Positions 42,172 through 51,424 of a DNA stretch of 64,000 nucleotides are shown in pieces. The DNA is taken from contig CAWDUQ010000001.1 in NCBI GenBank assembly GCA_963805495.1, forward strand, positions 1,240,001 through 1,304,000, written 5' to 3'. The notes under the pieces are model-generated. The model was not told where the DNA came from. It worked only from the letters and a program-made list of their open reading frames with translations, and ran no database searches. The translations under genes were made by a program, and so were the position numbers. Numbering within the stretch: the first letter of the stretch is position 1; the number at the start of each line of letters is the position of its first letter. The stretch is from DAHUXD01 sp963805495 (GTDB lineage Bacteria; Acidobacteriota; Thermoanaerobaculia; UBA5066; Gp7-AA6).

Positions 42172-43473
42172 GTGGCGGCGGGCATCGCCGCCGTGTTGGG
42201 GGCGACGGCGCTTTCGTGCGCCTCCCCGGAGCCGCGCGTCGAGGTTCTGTCCGCGTCGGAGGTCCGCGAGATCCCGTGGCTCGGCAGCCCGAATCCCGAG
42301 GAGCGCCTGACGCGCGGCGAGTATCTCGAAGTCGAGGCCGATCTTCGGAAGTTGCCCCGCGCCCAGCTCGAGAAGAGCGTGACGTCGCTCGCGACGCTCG
42401 GCCGGGCGTTTCTCGCACGGGGCGACATCGATTCCGCGCTGCCGCTCCTGACGCGCGCGATCGATCTCGAGGCCCGTCCGGCCCGCCGGGCCGAGCTGGA
42501 ATGGGCCCTGGCGCAGGGCTTCATTTTCTGGGACGAGCCCGAGCTCGCCCTCGAGTTCGCGTCCGCGGCGCGCCGGGACGGATACGGTCTCCTGCCCGGC
42601 TACATCCACTTCCTCGAGGCGATCCAGAACCTTCCTCTCTACGACGGCGCGGCGGCGGGCGAATCGCACGAGACGGAATTCTCGATGCAGGGCTTCGATC
42701 TCATCCGCGTCCCGGTGCGCGTCAATGGCTCCGACTCGGCCGCGATCGTCGACACGGGCGCGGCCTACACGATCCTGACGCAGTCTTTCGCGAAAAAGGT
42801 GGGCGCGCGCGAGATCCCGGACTCGAAGGCTTTCGGCCGCGGCCTGCACGCGAAAGAGTTCCCGCTGACTTTCGGCATCGTCGACCGGCTCGAGTTCGGG
42901 GGGTTCAGCATCGCGCACGTGCCCGTGATGCTGATGCCGGACGACGCGCTGCTCTTCGAGACCTCGCGGGGCGAATTCCCGGTGCCGATGGTCCTCGGGA
43001 TACACCTCATCAAGCAGTTCCGGGTGGGCCTCGACTACGGCCGGCGCCACATGCGGCTGACGCGCGTCGAGCCGCGGGGTGCCGGCCGCGATCCGGATCA
43101 GAATCTCTTCGTCGCGCGGTCACGGATCTTCGCCCGGACGTCGATCAACAAGTCCGGGTGGTACCAGCTCCTGCTCGACACGGGCAGCGAGCCGACGATG
43201 CTGACCTCCAACGGCGTGCGCCGCGCGGGTCTCAGGGCGTCCAACAAGTTCTACCCGAAGAAACTCTACGGGATCGGCCGGTCCGAGGCGGCCTGGGCCC
43301 GGGTCGACTCCGTCGTGATCGGCCTCGACGATTTCGGCATCCGATTTCGCAACCTCCCGATCAAGGAAGACGACGGAGCGCTCGAGGACGGGATCCTGGG
43401 AAACTCGGTCTTCAAGAATTTCCTCGTCACGATCGATTTCAGGCGCATGCGGATCGACCTCGAGCAGCCCTGA
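42172..43473 (+). CDS. Two-lobed retropepsin-like aspartyl protease, exported
   Basis: This 433-residue protein has a hydrophobic start (AAGIAAVLGATALSCAS, possibly a lipoprotein). Its N-terminal helical region may be TPR-like. Two aspartyl-protease half domains follow, each with a catalytic-type DTG: IVDTGAAYTIL in the middle and LLDTGSEPTML in the C-terminal half. Each is followed by a GxxxxxxF-like hydrophobic segment. Two DTG motifs in one chain imply a pseudo-dimeric active site as in pepsin-type or tandem retropepsin-like enzymes. GTG 42172 is the only reasonable start. No substrate can be named. Confidence 0.75.
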   Translation: MAAGIAAVLGATALSCASPEPRVEVLSASEVREIPWLGSPNPEERLTRGEYLEVEADLRKLPRAQLEKSVTSLATLGRAFLARGDIDSALPLLTRAIDLEARPARRAELEWALAQGFIFWDEPELALEFASAARRDGYGLLPGYIHFLEAIQNLPLYDGAAAGESHETEFSMQGFDLIRVPVRVNGSDSAAIVDTGAAYTILTQSFAKKVGAREIPDSKAFGRGLHAKEFPLTFGIVDRLEFGGFSIAHVPVMLMPDDALLFETSRGEFPVPMVLGIHLIKQFRVGLDYGRRHMRLTRVEPRGAGRDPDQNLFVARSRIFARTSINKSGWYQLLLDTGSEPTMLTSNGVRRAGLRASNKFYPKKLYGIGRSEAAWARVDSVVIGLDDFGIRFRNLPIKEDDGALEDGILGNSVFKNFLVTIDFRRMRIDLEQP

Positions 43474-43524
43474 CGACGGAGGGCGGAAATTCCGTAAGCT
43501 ACTCCCCGTGTTAAGGTTGCTCGG

Positions 43525-44619
43525 ATGCGCCGATCTCCGTTTTTCGCCCTGATCGTCCTCGCCCTGACCACCGTTCCGGCCGGGGACGCGTCGGCCCAGA
43601 CACCCGTGCGCGACCGGGTTTCCCGCTACTTCGAGGGGTGGTTCTCGCTTTGTCCGGGGACGAAAGTAACGGTCACGCCGGCCTCCGCGCTCCGGCTGCC
43701 GGGCTACGAGACCTTCACGGTCGAGCGTTCCTGCGACTTCAAGAACCGCAACGAGATGTCGATCACGCTCGTGGACACGGCCAGGAACGAGATCTTCGTC
43801 GGCGAGGTCCTTCACGATAACACCCGACGCGGCCGGCCGTTTTCGCCGTCGCAGGACATTCCCGTGATGCAGGGCGCGCTCGCCGACGTCTACGGGCTGC
43901 CGGTGACGCTCGAGGTCCTGCCGGGCAGCCGCGGCCCGTTGAAGCCCATCCGGCTCGCGATCCGGCAGGCGGAGGGAGTGTCGGCCGCGCGCGCCGGTTT
44001 CGTTTCGGAGGACGGGGCGTCGCTGCTGCTGGGCGAGTTCCAGCCCCTCGACGTCGCCCCGGCCGAGCGCCGGCGCAGGATGCTGGCGGAGTCTCCCGGC
44101 GTGCGCCCCACCAAAGGCTCCTACTTCCTGACGGCGTTCATCGACTTCCAGTGCGAGCGCTGCCGCGTCCGCACGCCGGAGCTGCGCGACGACGTCTTCA
44201 CCCACGGGGGAGGCGCCCTCGAGATCCGGTTCCTTCCCCTCGTCAAGATCCACGAGTGGTCGTTCGCCGCCGCGGAGACGGCCGCCGCGCTCGCCAACGT
44301 GTCGCCCCCGCTGTACCTTCGGTACGAGGAGGCCCTCTTCCCGAAGGCCTCCGCGATGACGCCGGCCGACGCGCGGCAGCTCGGCGCGGACGTCGCCGAA
44401 GCGGCGGGCGTCGGAGCGGCCTTCGCGAGGGAGCTCTCGAGCGGCCGCGCGCGGCAGCGGGTCGTCAGGGACATCGAGCTCGCGATGCGCCTGGGGTTGA
44501 ACGGGACGCCGGTGTTCTTCGACGAGGGCGTCTTTCTGACCGCGGAACCGGGCCTGGCCGAGGGCGAAATCGGTGCCCGGCTCGGCGCGGCGCCGGCCGC
44601 CTCCGGCCGGAACCGCTGA
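43525..44619 (+). CDS. Exported DsbA-like thioredoxin-fold protein, first copy
   Basis: This 364-residue protein has a signal peptide (ending DASAQ). An N-terminal domain of about 150 residues (TVTPASALRLPGYETFTV) precedes a thioredoxin-fold DsbA domain with redox motif CERC in DFQCERCRVRTPEL and the cis-proline region NGTPVFF. The related second copy at 46670-47797 shares the same N-terminal layout. A -10-like TAAGGT (43512-43517) lies seven bases before the ATG. It is translationally linked to the following gene (TGATG overlap). Expected role: disulfide oxidation or isomerisation in the periplasm. Confidence 0.8.
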   Translation: MRRSPFFALIVLALTTVPAGDASAQTPVRDRVSRYFEGWFSLCPGTKVTVTPASALRLPGYETFTVERSCDFKNRNEMSITLVDTARNEIFVGEVLHDNTRRGRPFSPSQDIPVMQGALADVYGLPVTLEVLPGSRGPLKPIRLAIRQAEGVSAARAGFVSEDGASLLLGEFQPLDVAPAERRRRMLAESPGVRPTKGSYFLTAFIDFQCERCRVRTPELRDDVFTHGGGALEIRFLPLVKIHEWSFAAAETAAALANVSPPLYLRYEEALFPKASAMTPADARQLGADVAEAAGVGAAFARELSSGRARQRVVRDIELAMRLGLNGTPVFFDEGVFLTAEPGLAEGEIGARLGAAPAASGRNR

Positions 44620-46649
44620 TGCGGCCCGGCCTGCGGCCTCTCGGCGTCGCCGCTGCTCTGGCTCTCCTCGTCCTCTCCTGCGGCCGATCGAACGAGCGCG
44701 CGACGGCCCCGTCGGCCGCCGCGACGCCTTCGGCGGCCGCGGCATCGGCTCCCGCCGTCGAATCGAGCGACACCGAGACCCGCCGGCGGCGTGAGCCCGG
44801 AGGGCGCGCGAGCGTCATCTGGCTCGGCCTCGACGGCCTCGACTGGGAGCTCCTCGATCGCCTCGCGGAGCAGGGCCGGATGCCGAACTGGAAGCGCCTG
44901 ACGACCGAGGGCTACACGGCGAAGCTCAAGAGCTTCATGCCCGTGCTCTCGCCCGTGGTCTGGACGACGATCGCGACCGGCGTCGGGCCCGACGTCCACC
45001 GGATCCTGGACTTCCAGGAGGTCGACCCGAAGAACGGGCAGAAGGTGCCGATCTCGGGCGACTCGCGCGCCGTTCCCGCGGTCTGGAACGTGGCCTCCGC
45101 CTCCGGGCTCACCGTCGGAGTCGTGGGCTGGTGGGCGACGCATCCGGCCGAGGAAGTCCAGGGCTTCTTCGTCAGCGACCACGCGAGCCCCATCCTCTTC
45201 AAGGACCTGCCACGGGCGGGCGTCGCCTATCCGACGGCTCTCTCCGCCGGCGTCGAGCAGATCATCGCCCGCGACGGCCGGGTCTCCGACGCGGAGCTCG
45301 CGCGCTTCGTCGACATGCCGCCGGACGAGATCGCGCGCCTGCGCGCCTCGGGCCAGGCCCTCGACAACCCGATCGTCGCGCTCTCCAACATTCTTTCGGC
45401 CACGCGCATCCAGCAGCGCATCGCGCGGGACCTCTACGACCGGACGCTGCCGGACCTGATGGTCCTGTACTTCGAGGGTACCGACGGGATCGGCCACGTT
45501 TTCGCGTCCTACGAGCCTCCCCGCATGGCCTGTGTGTCCGAGGACGACTTCGCTCGCTTCCACCGCGCCGTCGACGAGTACTACTCCGTGGTCGACCGGA
45601 TGATCGGGCAGTGGATGCGGCGCGCGGAGGAGGACGGGGCGACGCTCGTCGTCAACTCGGACCACGGTTTCAAGTGGGGCGCGGACCGGCCCTGCGAGCG
45701 CTCTTCGCTCAATCCGGCGACGGCGGCGTTCTGGCACCGTCTGGACGGCGTCTTCGCGGCCTGGGGGCCGCGGGTTCGCCGCGGCCAGCCGCGCGGGTCG
45801 GCCACCGTTTTCGACGTCGCGCCGACGATCTCGGCCCTCCTCGGGTTGCCGGTCGACCGGGCCGTCCGGGGCGCCGTCGTCGCGGGGGCATTCACGGGCG
45901 TCTCCAACCCGCCGAAAAAGGACCTTTTCCGCACGGTGGCCGTCCGGCGCGTCCAGGCGGAGGCCATGTCCGACAAGGAGGCGAGCGACTACGCGCAGCG
46001 CCTGCGCAACCTGGGCTACCTCTCGGGTTCGGAGCCCGAGAAGCTGGCGCCGTCGGGCGGGGAGCGCCCGGGCCTGACCGAGGGCGGCTGGAACAACCTC
46101 GGCGTTTACCTGCGGGAGAACTCGAAGGACCTCTCCGCGGCCGAGGCCGCGTTTCGGAAGGCGCTGGAATTGCGGCCGGGGTACGCGTCACCCGAGTTCA
46201 ATCTGGCCGTCCTCTACCGGATCCGCGGCCAGGACGAGAAGGCGCTCGACTGGCTGTTCCAGTCGCTCGCCGGAGGTCACGCCGACCCCCAGGGAACCGT
46301 GCTTCAGTGGTTCGGCGAATACACCGGCCGGGGCAAGGCGGGCCCGGCGAGGGAGGTCCTGGAGCGGGGCGCCCGGGCGTACCCCGAGAACGAGAAAATC
46401 GGCCGTGAGCTCGGGATCCTCCGCTTCCAGGCCAGGGATTGCACGGGGGCGCTCGAGACGGTGGCCCGGTTCGAGCCCACGAGCCAGGACCCCGATACTC
46501 TCAATGCGATCGCCCTCTTCGAGACGTGCCTCGGCCGCCGCGACGAGGCCCTGGCTCTCTTCGAAAAGTCGCTTCGGATCAAACCCGGCCAGCCGGGCGT
46601 CATTCAGTCCCTGAATCTGCTAAAACAGGGGCCGCCGACGGGACATTGA
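44619..46649 (+). CDS. Alkaline phosphatase/phosphodiesterase-superfamily lipoprotein with C-terminal TPRs
   Basis: This 676-residue protein has a lipoprotein-type start (LALLVLSCGRS). A phosphodiesterase/alkaline-phosphatase domain follows, with VIWLGLDGLDWELL, a likely nucleophile Thr in SPVVWTTIATG, metal-site residues in YFEGTDGIGHVF and the SDHGFKWG motif. The C-terminal part (about 485-670) has TPR repeats (AEAAFRKALELRPGYASPE, RDEALALFEKSLRIKPGQP). The ATG overlaps the stop of the DsbA-like gene. Members of this family hydrolyse phosphodiesters or transfer phospho-groups; substrate unknown. Confidence 0.82.
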   Translation: MRPGLRPLGVAAALALLVLSCGRSNERATAPSAAATPSAAAASAPAVESSDTETRRRREPGGRASVIWLGLDGLDWELLDRLAEQGRMPNWKRLTTEGYTAKLKSFMPVLSPVVWTTIATGVGPDVHRILDFQEVDPKNGQKVPISGDSRAVPAVWNVASASGLTVGVVGWWATHPAEEVQGFFVSDHASPILFKDLPRAGVAYPTALSAGVEQIIARDGRVSDAELARFVDMPPDEIARLRASGQALDNPIVALSNILSATRIQQRIARDLYDRTLPDLMVLYFEGTDGIGHVFASYEPPRMACVSEDDFARFHRAVDEYYSVVDRMIGQWMRRAEEDGATLVVNSDHGFKWGADRPCERSSLNPATAAFWHRLDGVFAAWGPRVRRGQPRGSATVFDVAPTISALLGLPVDRAVRGAVVAGAFTGVSNPPKKDLFRTVAVRRVQAEAMSDKEASDYAQRLRNLGYLSGSEPEKLAPSGGERPGLTEGGWNNLGVYLRENSKDLSAAEAAFRKALELRPGYASPEFNLAVLYRIRGQDEKALDWLFQSLAGGHADPQGTVLQWFGEYTGRGKAGPAREVLERGARAYPENEKIGRELGILRFQARDCTGALETVARFEPTSQDPDTLNAIALFETCLGRRDEALALFEKSLRIKPGQPGVIQSLNLLKQGPPTGH

Positions 46650-46669
46650 ACCACCGTGAAAGGGAACAG

Positions 46670-47797
46670 ATGAAGACTCGAACGATGGGACTCTGCCTGC
46701 TGACGGTCGCGCTCGCCGCCGCCCCTCTCCGGGCGCAGGCAAAAGGCGCGGCCGCGTCCGGGTCGGTGGAAGCCCGCCTTCCCGGATACCTCAACAACTA
46801 TCTGCCGTTCGACCCGGCCTCCAAGGTCACCGTCGAAAAGGCGACCGACCGTCTGCCGGGCTTCCAGGGCTGGAAGGTCAAGCGCACGGGCAAGTATCCC
46901 AAGCTCGCCATCGACCGGCTCGTCTACGTGTCCGACGACGGCAAGTGGTTCTTCGACGGCGACACCCTCACGAACCCCTCGCCGATGCCCGTGACGGCGG
47001 CCGCCGACCTCGGCTGGATCGACAGTCGTACGGCGGCTGTCTACCGGACCAAGGCCAAGGCCTCGCTCGCGCCCGAGCGCGACGCGGCAGGCCTGAAGGC
47101 CGTGTGGGTGGCGGTCGAGTCGGGCTGGGGTCCCGTGCGGATGCCCGGCTACGTCACTCCCGACGGGGCCCGGTTCTTCAACGGCAACCTCTGGGACTTC
47201 CAGATGGACCCCCGCGAGGAGCGCAAGAAGCGCATCGACCTCTCGCAGGGCCGCTTCGAGGGCAAGCCCGACGGCGCCGTCACGATCGTCGAATACGCCG
47301 ACATGGAGTGCGGCTACTGCCGGTACCGGGGCGGACAGATGGACGCCCTGATCGAGGCCAACAACGGCGTCCTGTCGTACAAGCGGTACTACAAGTTCTA
47401 CCCCCTGTGGTTCTCCCACGCCTGGTCCATGAAAGCCGCCTCGGCCGCCGACTGCATCTGGCGTTTCGCCAAGCAGCAGATGTTCGCCTTCAAGAAGCAG
47501 GTCTACTCGCAGCAGGCGGCGATGACGGTCTCCGGGATCGACGAGCTCGCGCTGACTTTCTCGGAGGCGGTCGGCATTCCGCGGGCGGACTTCCTCAACT
47601 GCTACCTGAAGGAAGAGAGCCTCGCCGACGTGCGCAAGGACCTCGAGGAGGGCCAGCGCCTGGGCGTCAAGTCCACGCCGACCTACTACGTCGACGGCAC
47701 CGAGATCATGTGGACCGAGGACAAGGTCATGGAGGACTTCCTGCGGACCAGGGCCCCGGGGCTCAAGTCGATCGACTACGCGCCGCCGAAGCCGTAG
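46670..47797 (+). CDS. Exported DsbA-like thioredoxin-fold protein, second copy
   Basis: This 375-residue protein has a signal peptide (MKTRTMGLCLLTVALAAAPL) and an N-terminal domain with TVEKATDRLPGFQGWKV, like the first copy. The DsbA domain has CGYC in EYADMECGYCRYRGG and the cis-Pro segment STPTYYVDG. It keeps the canonical thioredoxin C-x-x-C arrangement better than the first copy. An SD AAAGGGA precedes ATG 46670. Two DsbA-like proteins bracket the phosphodiesterase, which suggests that this cluster handles disulfide-rich exported proteins. Confidence 0.85.
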   Translation: MKTRTMGLCLLTVALAAAPLRAQAKGAAASGSVEARLPGYLNNYLPFDPASKVTVEKATDRLPGFQGWKVKRTGKYPKLAIDRLVYVSDDGKWFFDGDTLTNPSPMPVTAAADLGWIDSRTAAVYRTKAKASLAPERDAAGLKAVWVAVESGWGPVRMPGYVTPDGARFFNGNLWDFQMDPREERKKRIDLSQGRFEGKPDGAVTIVEYADMECGYCRYRGGQMDALIEANNGVLSYKRYYKFYPLWFSHAWSMKAASAADCIWRFAKQQMFAFKKQVYSQQAAMTVSGIDELALTFSEAVGIPRADFLNCYLKEESLADVRKDLEEGQRLGVKSTPTYYVDGTEIMWTEDKVMEDFLRTRAPGLKSIDYAPPKP

Positions 47798-47965
47798 AGC
47801 CGGCCGGGAAGAGGCCGTGGATCGATCCGCGGCCCGGGACGGGCGGACCCCCGACGCGATGCGCCGATTTCGGAGTCGGGCGCGGGGCTCCTCCTCCCTT
47901 CGCGCCTCGGAATCACGGCGTCTTCGCCCTCCGGGATGTCCTGATCTCGCCCAAGGCGTCCTCGG
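47798..47965. other. Intergenic space between convergent genes, no feature seen
   Basis: This stretch of 168 bases lies between the DsbA-like gene and the end of the TonB fusion gene. No convincing terminator, promoter or small gene was found. Confidence 0.6.
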
Positions 47966-49803
47966 CTACGGCTCGAACGGGATCGGGACGGTCATCCAGG
48001 TCTTCACCGGCACCCCGTCCTTCGTGCCCGGTATGAACGTCCACTTCTTCACCGCGGCGACCGCCGCGGCGTCGAGCCCCGCGCGCGCTCCGCGCGTCAC
48101 GGTGACTTCCGTCGGCAGGCCTTTCTCGGAAACAAGGACGCGCAGGACGACGATCCCGCCGATCCGGGCCTTCAGCTCGAGCGGGGGATAGGCGGGCTTC
48201 ACGACACGGGCGATGCGGGGCGCCGTGTCGAGGTCTTCGAAGGGTACGAGGGATCCCGGCCGCACGGCGGAGGCCGTGGGCGGCGGCGGGGGGGAATCGT
48301 CGGAGAGGGCCTCGACGGCTCGGTCGGAGCGGAGAGGGGCGGCGCGACCACGACGGCAGGCAGGGGCGTCTCCGTCGGGACGGGAGCAGGGATCACTTCG
48401 AGGTAGGCCGTGGGTTGCGCGATGGCACCGCCGGTGAGCCGCACCGGGGTCGGCGCCTGGCGCGCGCGAATCTGGGCCACGAGTCTTTCCGTTTCGAGGG
48501 CGACGCGCCGCGTCACCTCCTCCTGGAACTGCTCCTCCGTCATCCCCGTCGTCGGACCGGCCGGCGTTGGCTGGAACTCCGGAAGGAATGTCGGCGTGGG
48601 GGCGACGGTCGTTTCGTGCGCGGGCCCTCCGCCGGCCGGCGGTGAATCCGAGGAGCGGCGCGACACGACGTAGATGCCTCCGGCAACGGCGGCCGCGGCG
48701 AGCAATCCGCCGACGAGCGCGAGGGGGCTGCGGCGAGGCGGCTCGGCGGCGATCGTGATGCGCGGTCCCGTGCCGGGGGAGCGCGCGGGCTCGGCCGCCG
48801 GCGGTGGCGGAACCCTCGCCGGGGGAGGCTCGGACGGCACCGCCGCGTGGCCCGCTTCGCCGGCGGACCCGGCGGCGAGGGCGGCCTCGCGCTTTCGGGC
48901 CCTCGTCTCCGTCTCGATTTCCTCGCGGAAGAGGTCGTTCAGGAAGTACGCGAGGTTGAACGTCGAAGGCGAGTACGGACCCGAGAAGAGCAGCTTGCCG
49001 AGCTCCCGCCGCAGGTCGCCCGCCGACTTGTAACGGGTGTCGGCCGACCCGAGCGTCATCCGCAGGATCGCCAGCATCTCGGGAACGATGGGCGGCGGCG
49101 CGCCGGCTCCCTTGCCCTTGAGGAACGCCAGCGCGTCGGGCCCGGGCGCCTGGCCGGTCAGCATCTCGAAGAGAAGCGCGCCGACGGAAAACACGTCGGA
49201 GTTCTTCCCGGCGACGCCCGACTCGCGGGCCTCCGCGGCAACGTAGGGACCGACCTCGCGCGAAAGGTGCGGCTTGCCGATCGACGGCAGGATCCCCGGC
49301 GCGAGGCCGAAGCCGGCGAGGCGGATTTCGCCGTCGTCGGAGATTGTCACGAACCCCGGCCAGACGAGGCCGTGGAGCGTTCGGTCGCCGTCGATCGTGG
49401 TGTTGTAAGCGTGATCGAGGGCCGTCGCCACCTTCTCCGCGATCAGGAGCGCGTGCTCGACGGGGATGCGCCGCCCGAGCGCGCGGGTCTTGGAGTGGAG
49501 GTCGGCGAGGGTGCGTCCGCTCGGATCGCTCCATGCGACGTAGGGAACGCCGTCGACGGCGTCCATGTCGACGCCTCGGGCGACCGCCGGGTTCTTCAGG
49601 AACCCGTGGACCTCGCCGTTCTCCTCGATCGCAACGAGCAGCGCCTCGCTCGGGAGCTCGGGGGAATCGAGGATGCGCACCCGCGCGAACTCGTTCGCCC
49701 CGCCGGTGCGGAGCGCCCGGTACTGGCGTCCCAGCGCGTCTCCCGGAAGCGCCGCGGTCAGGATGTAGTTTCCGAAGGGGCGGGGCAGCTTTTCGGTGGG
49801 CAT
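47966..49803 (-). CDS. Pseudokinase-transmembrane-TonB C-terminal-domain fusion, frame interrupted by a G7 run
   Basis: Reading from ATG 49803, a cytoplasmic Ser/Thr-kinase-like domain (about 1-290) lacks all key residues: the VAIK lysine is missing (ARVRIL), HRDLKxxN is replaced by LHGLVWPGFV, and DFG is AGFG. A Pro-rich linker, a membrane segment (LALVGGLLAAAAVAGGIYVV, about 340-360) and a Pro/Thr-rich periplasmic region follow. The kinase frame runs to 48199. A TonB C-terminal domain (RVVKPAYPPLELKARIGGIV, then KWTFIPGTKDG) is present in the neighbouring frame down to TAG 47966. Adding one base to the G7 run at 48288-48294 joins them. The whole would be a TonB-like energy transducer carrying a cytoplasmic pseudokinase sensor. 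Confidence 0.75.
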
Positions 49804-49865
49804 CGTGTGGGTTTCGTCCGATTGTGGGCCTCGCGCCGCGGGCGGTCAAGGACGCCGGAGCGGAG

Positions 49866-50951
49866 TCAGCGCATCGGCGGCGGAATCTGCGGCTCCGTTC
49901 GTGGGCCGGCGGCGTCCGGAGGATTCGGAGCCGCCTGGCGGTCGTGCCTTCGCGCCGCGGCGATCGCGTCCAGGTGCTCCTCGAAGGTCCGCGAAAATCT
50001 GTGGCCGCCCGCGCGATCCGCGACGAAGTAGACGAAATCCGTGCGGGCCGGCATGACCGCCGCCCGGAGCGCCGCCGCGCCCGGATTGCAGATCGGGCCG
50101 GGCGGGAGTCCGGTGATGCGGTAGGTGTTGTATTCCGATGCGTAGCCGTAGTCGGATCGGTACAGGGTCCCGGTCCACTTGCCGTCGCGCTTCAGCGCGT
50201 AGGTCACCGTCGGGTCGGCCTGGAGGCGCATCCCGCGCTTCAGGCGGTTGAGATAGATCCCCGCGATCACCGGGGCCTCGCGGTCGAGAGAGGTCTCCTT
50301 CTCGACGATCGACGCGAGAGCGACGGCCTGCGGCAGAGTCAGGCCGAGGGCCGACGCCCGCTCGCGCATCTCGGGCGTGAAGTGCTTCCGGAAGTTCGCG
50401 ACCATCTTTTCGACGATCTGCCGCGCCGAGGTCGAGCGCGTCACCACGTAGGTATCGGGGAACAGAAACCCCTCGAGGTCCGGCTGCCCGCGCGCGATCG
50501 ATGCGATGAGCTGGCGGCTCGTGAAGGCGTTGTGGAACGCCTGGGGCCGCGAGATGCCGCGGTCGAGGAAGAGCGCGAAGGTCTCGTCGGCGGTCAGGCC
50601 CTCCGGGACGACGATCGTGTGGCGGACGACGTCGCCCCGCGCCATGCGGGCGATGACCTGGGACAGGGGTGTGGGCCGGGAAAAGCGGTACTCGCCGGCC
50701 TGCAGCGGCGTCGCGCTCTCGGCGAGGCGGTAGTAGGCCTCCGCCAGCCAGGCCGGCGACACGACGCCGTCGGCCTCGAGGCGCCGGAAGATCTCGGACG
50801 TCGGCGTCCCGAAGGGGAAGAAGACCGTGGCCTCGCCCGGCTCCCGCGGCGAGGGCGGGTGCTCCAGGCGCCGGTAGAGCAGGGTGGCCAGGGCGAGGAA
50901 CAGCAGCCCCAGCAGGAGCCCCAGGCGGAGCGCCCGCCGGCCCGCGCTCAC
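49866..50951 (-). CDS. mltG: Endolytic transglycosylase MltG
   Basis: This 361-residue inner-membrane enzyme cleaves nascent peptidoglycan glycan strands. It has an N-terminal membrane segment (LGLLLGLLFLALATLLY), family motifs VPEGLTADETFALF and GFLFPDTYVV, and the catalytic glutamate in ASIVEKETS. The NPGAAALRAAV ending region is typical of YceG/MltG. The GTG start overlaps the stop of the upstream ruvX (GTGA), so the two are co-transcribed. Its C-terminus ends in a Pro-rich tail. Confidence 0.92.
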   Translation of the reverse strand: MSAGRRALRLGLLLGLLFLALATLLYRRLEHPPSPREPGEATVFFPFGTPTSEIFRRLEADGVVSPAWLAEAYYRLAESATPLQAGEYRFSRPTPLSQVIARMARGDVVRHTIVVPEGLTADETFALFLDRGISRPQAFHNAFTSRQLIASIARGQPDLEGFLFPDTYVVTRSTSARQIVEKMVANFRKHFTPEMRERASALGLTLPQAVALASIVEKETSLDREAPVIAGIYLNRLKRGMRLQADPTVTYALKRDGKWTGTLYRSDYGYASEYNTYRITGLPPGPICNPGAAALRAAVMPARTDFVYFVADRAGGHRFSRTFEEHLDAIAAARRHDRQAAPNPPDAAGPRTEPQIPPPMR

Positions 50952-51358
50952 CGGGCCTCCGGGGCGACGCTCGCCAGGTAGTCCTCGAGAAGGACCGCGG
51001 CCGCGGTGCGGTCGAGGTCCTCGCGCCTCGCCCGGCGGTCGAGGCGGCGCGCGGCCTCGTTCGAGGTCAGGGTCTCCTCGTGGAAGCGCACCGGCAGGCC
51101 CGTCCGCTCCCCGAACTTCGCCGCGAAGGACCGGATCCGCGCGGCGATGGGGCTCTCGACGCCTTCGGGGGAGCGGGGGATGCCGAAGACCGACAGCGCG
51201 ATCTCCTCGTCGGCGCAGAAACGGGCGAGCTCCTCGATGACGGCGACGTCGCTCCGGCGGCGCAGCGTGATCCTCGGCGTGGCGAGGGTGCCGGAGGCGT
51301 CCGACGTCGCCAGGCCGATCCGCTTTTCCCCGAAATCGACGGCCAGGATGCGGGACAT
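50948..51358 (-). CDS. ruvX: RuvX/YqgF-family Holliday junction resolvase-like protein
   Basis: This 136-residue RNase H-fold protein has the signature start RILAVDFGEKRIGLATSD, then FGIPRSPEGV, HEETLTSNEA and the ending LDRTAAAVLLEDYL. All key acidic residues are in place. Length is normal. It is translationally coupled to mltG, a common bacterial arrangement. Confidence 0.93.
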   Translation of the reverse strand: MSRILAVDFGEKRIGLATSDASGTLATPRITLRRRSDVAVIEELARFCADEEIALSVFGIPRSPEGVESPIAARIRSFAAKFGERTGLPVRFHEETLTSNEAARRLDRRARREDLDRTAAAVLLEDYLASVAPEAR

Positions 51359-51387
51359 GCGAAGAGATTAACCCGCCGCGCGCGGTT

Positions 51388-51393
51388 TATGAT
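51388..51393 (+). promoter_or_regulatory. -10 hexamer TATGAT for the six-cysteine protein gene
   Basis: TATGAT is followed by a short leader with AGGAGA (51415-51420) four bases before ATG 51425. Confidence 0.45.
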
Positions 51394-51424
51394 CGGCTCC
51401 TCCGGTCCGTCGAAAGGAGACGTG

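Noticed and set aside
31044..42418. Very long open frames on the minus strand opposite the three receptor genes and beyond
   Set aside because: They are antisense shadows in very GC-rich DNA; their products are Arg/Val/Glu-rich and low complexity without family motifs, and the plus-strand genes are clear receptors.
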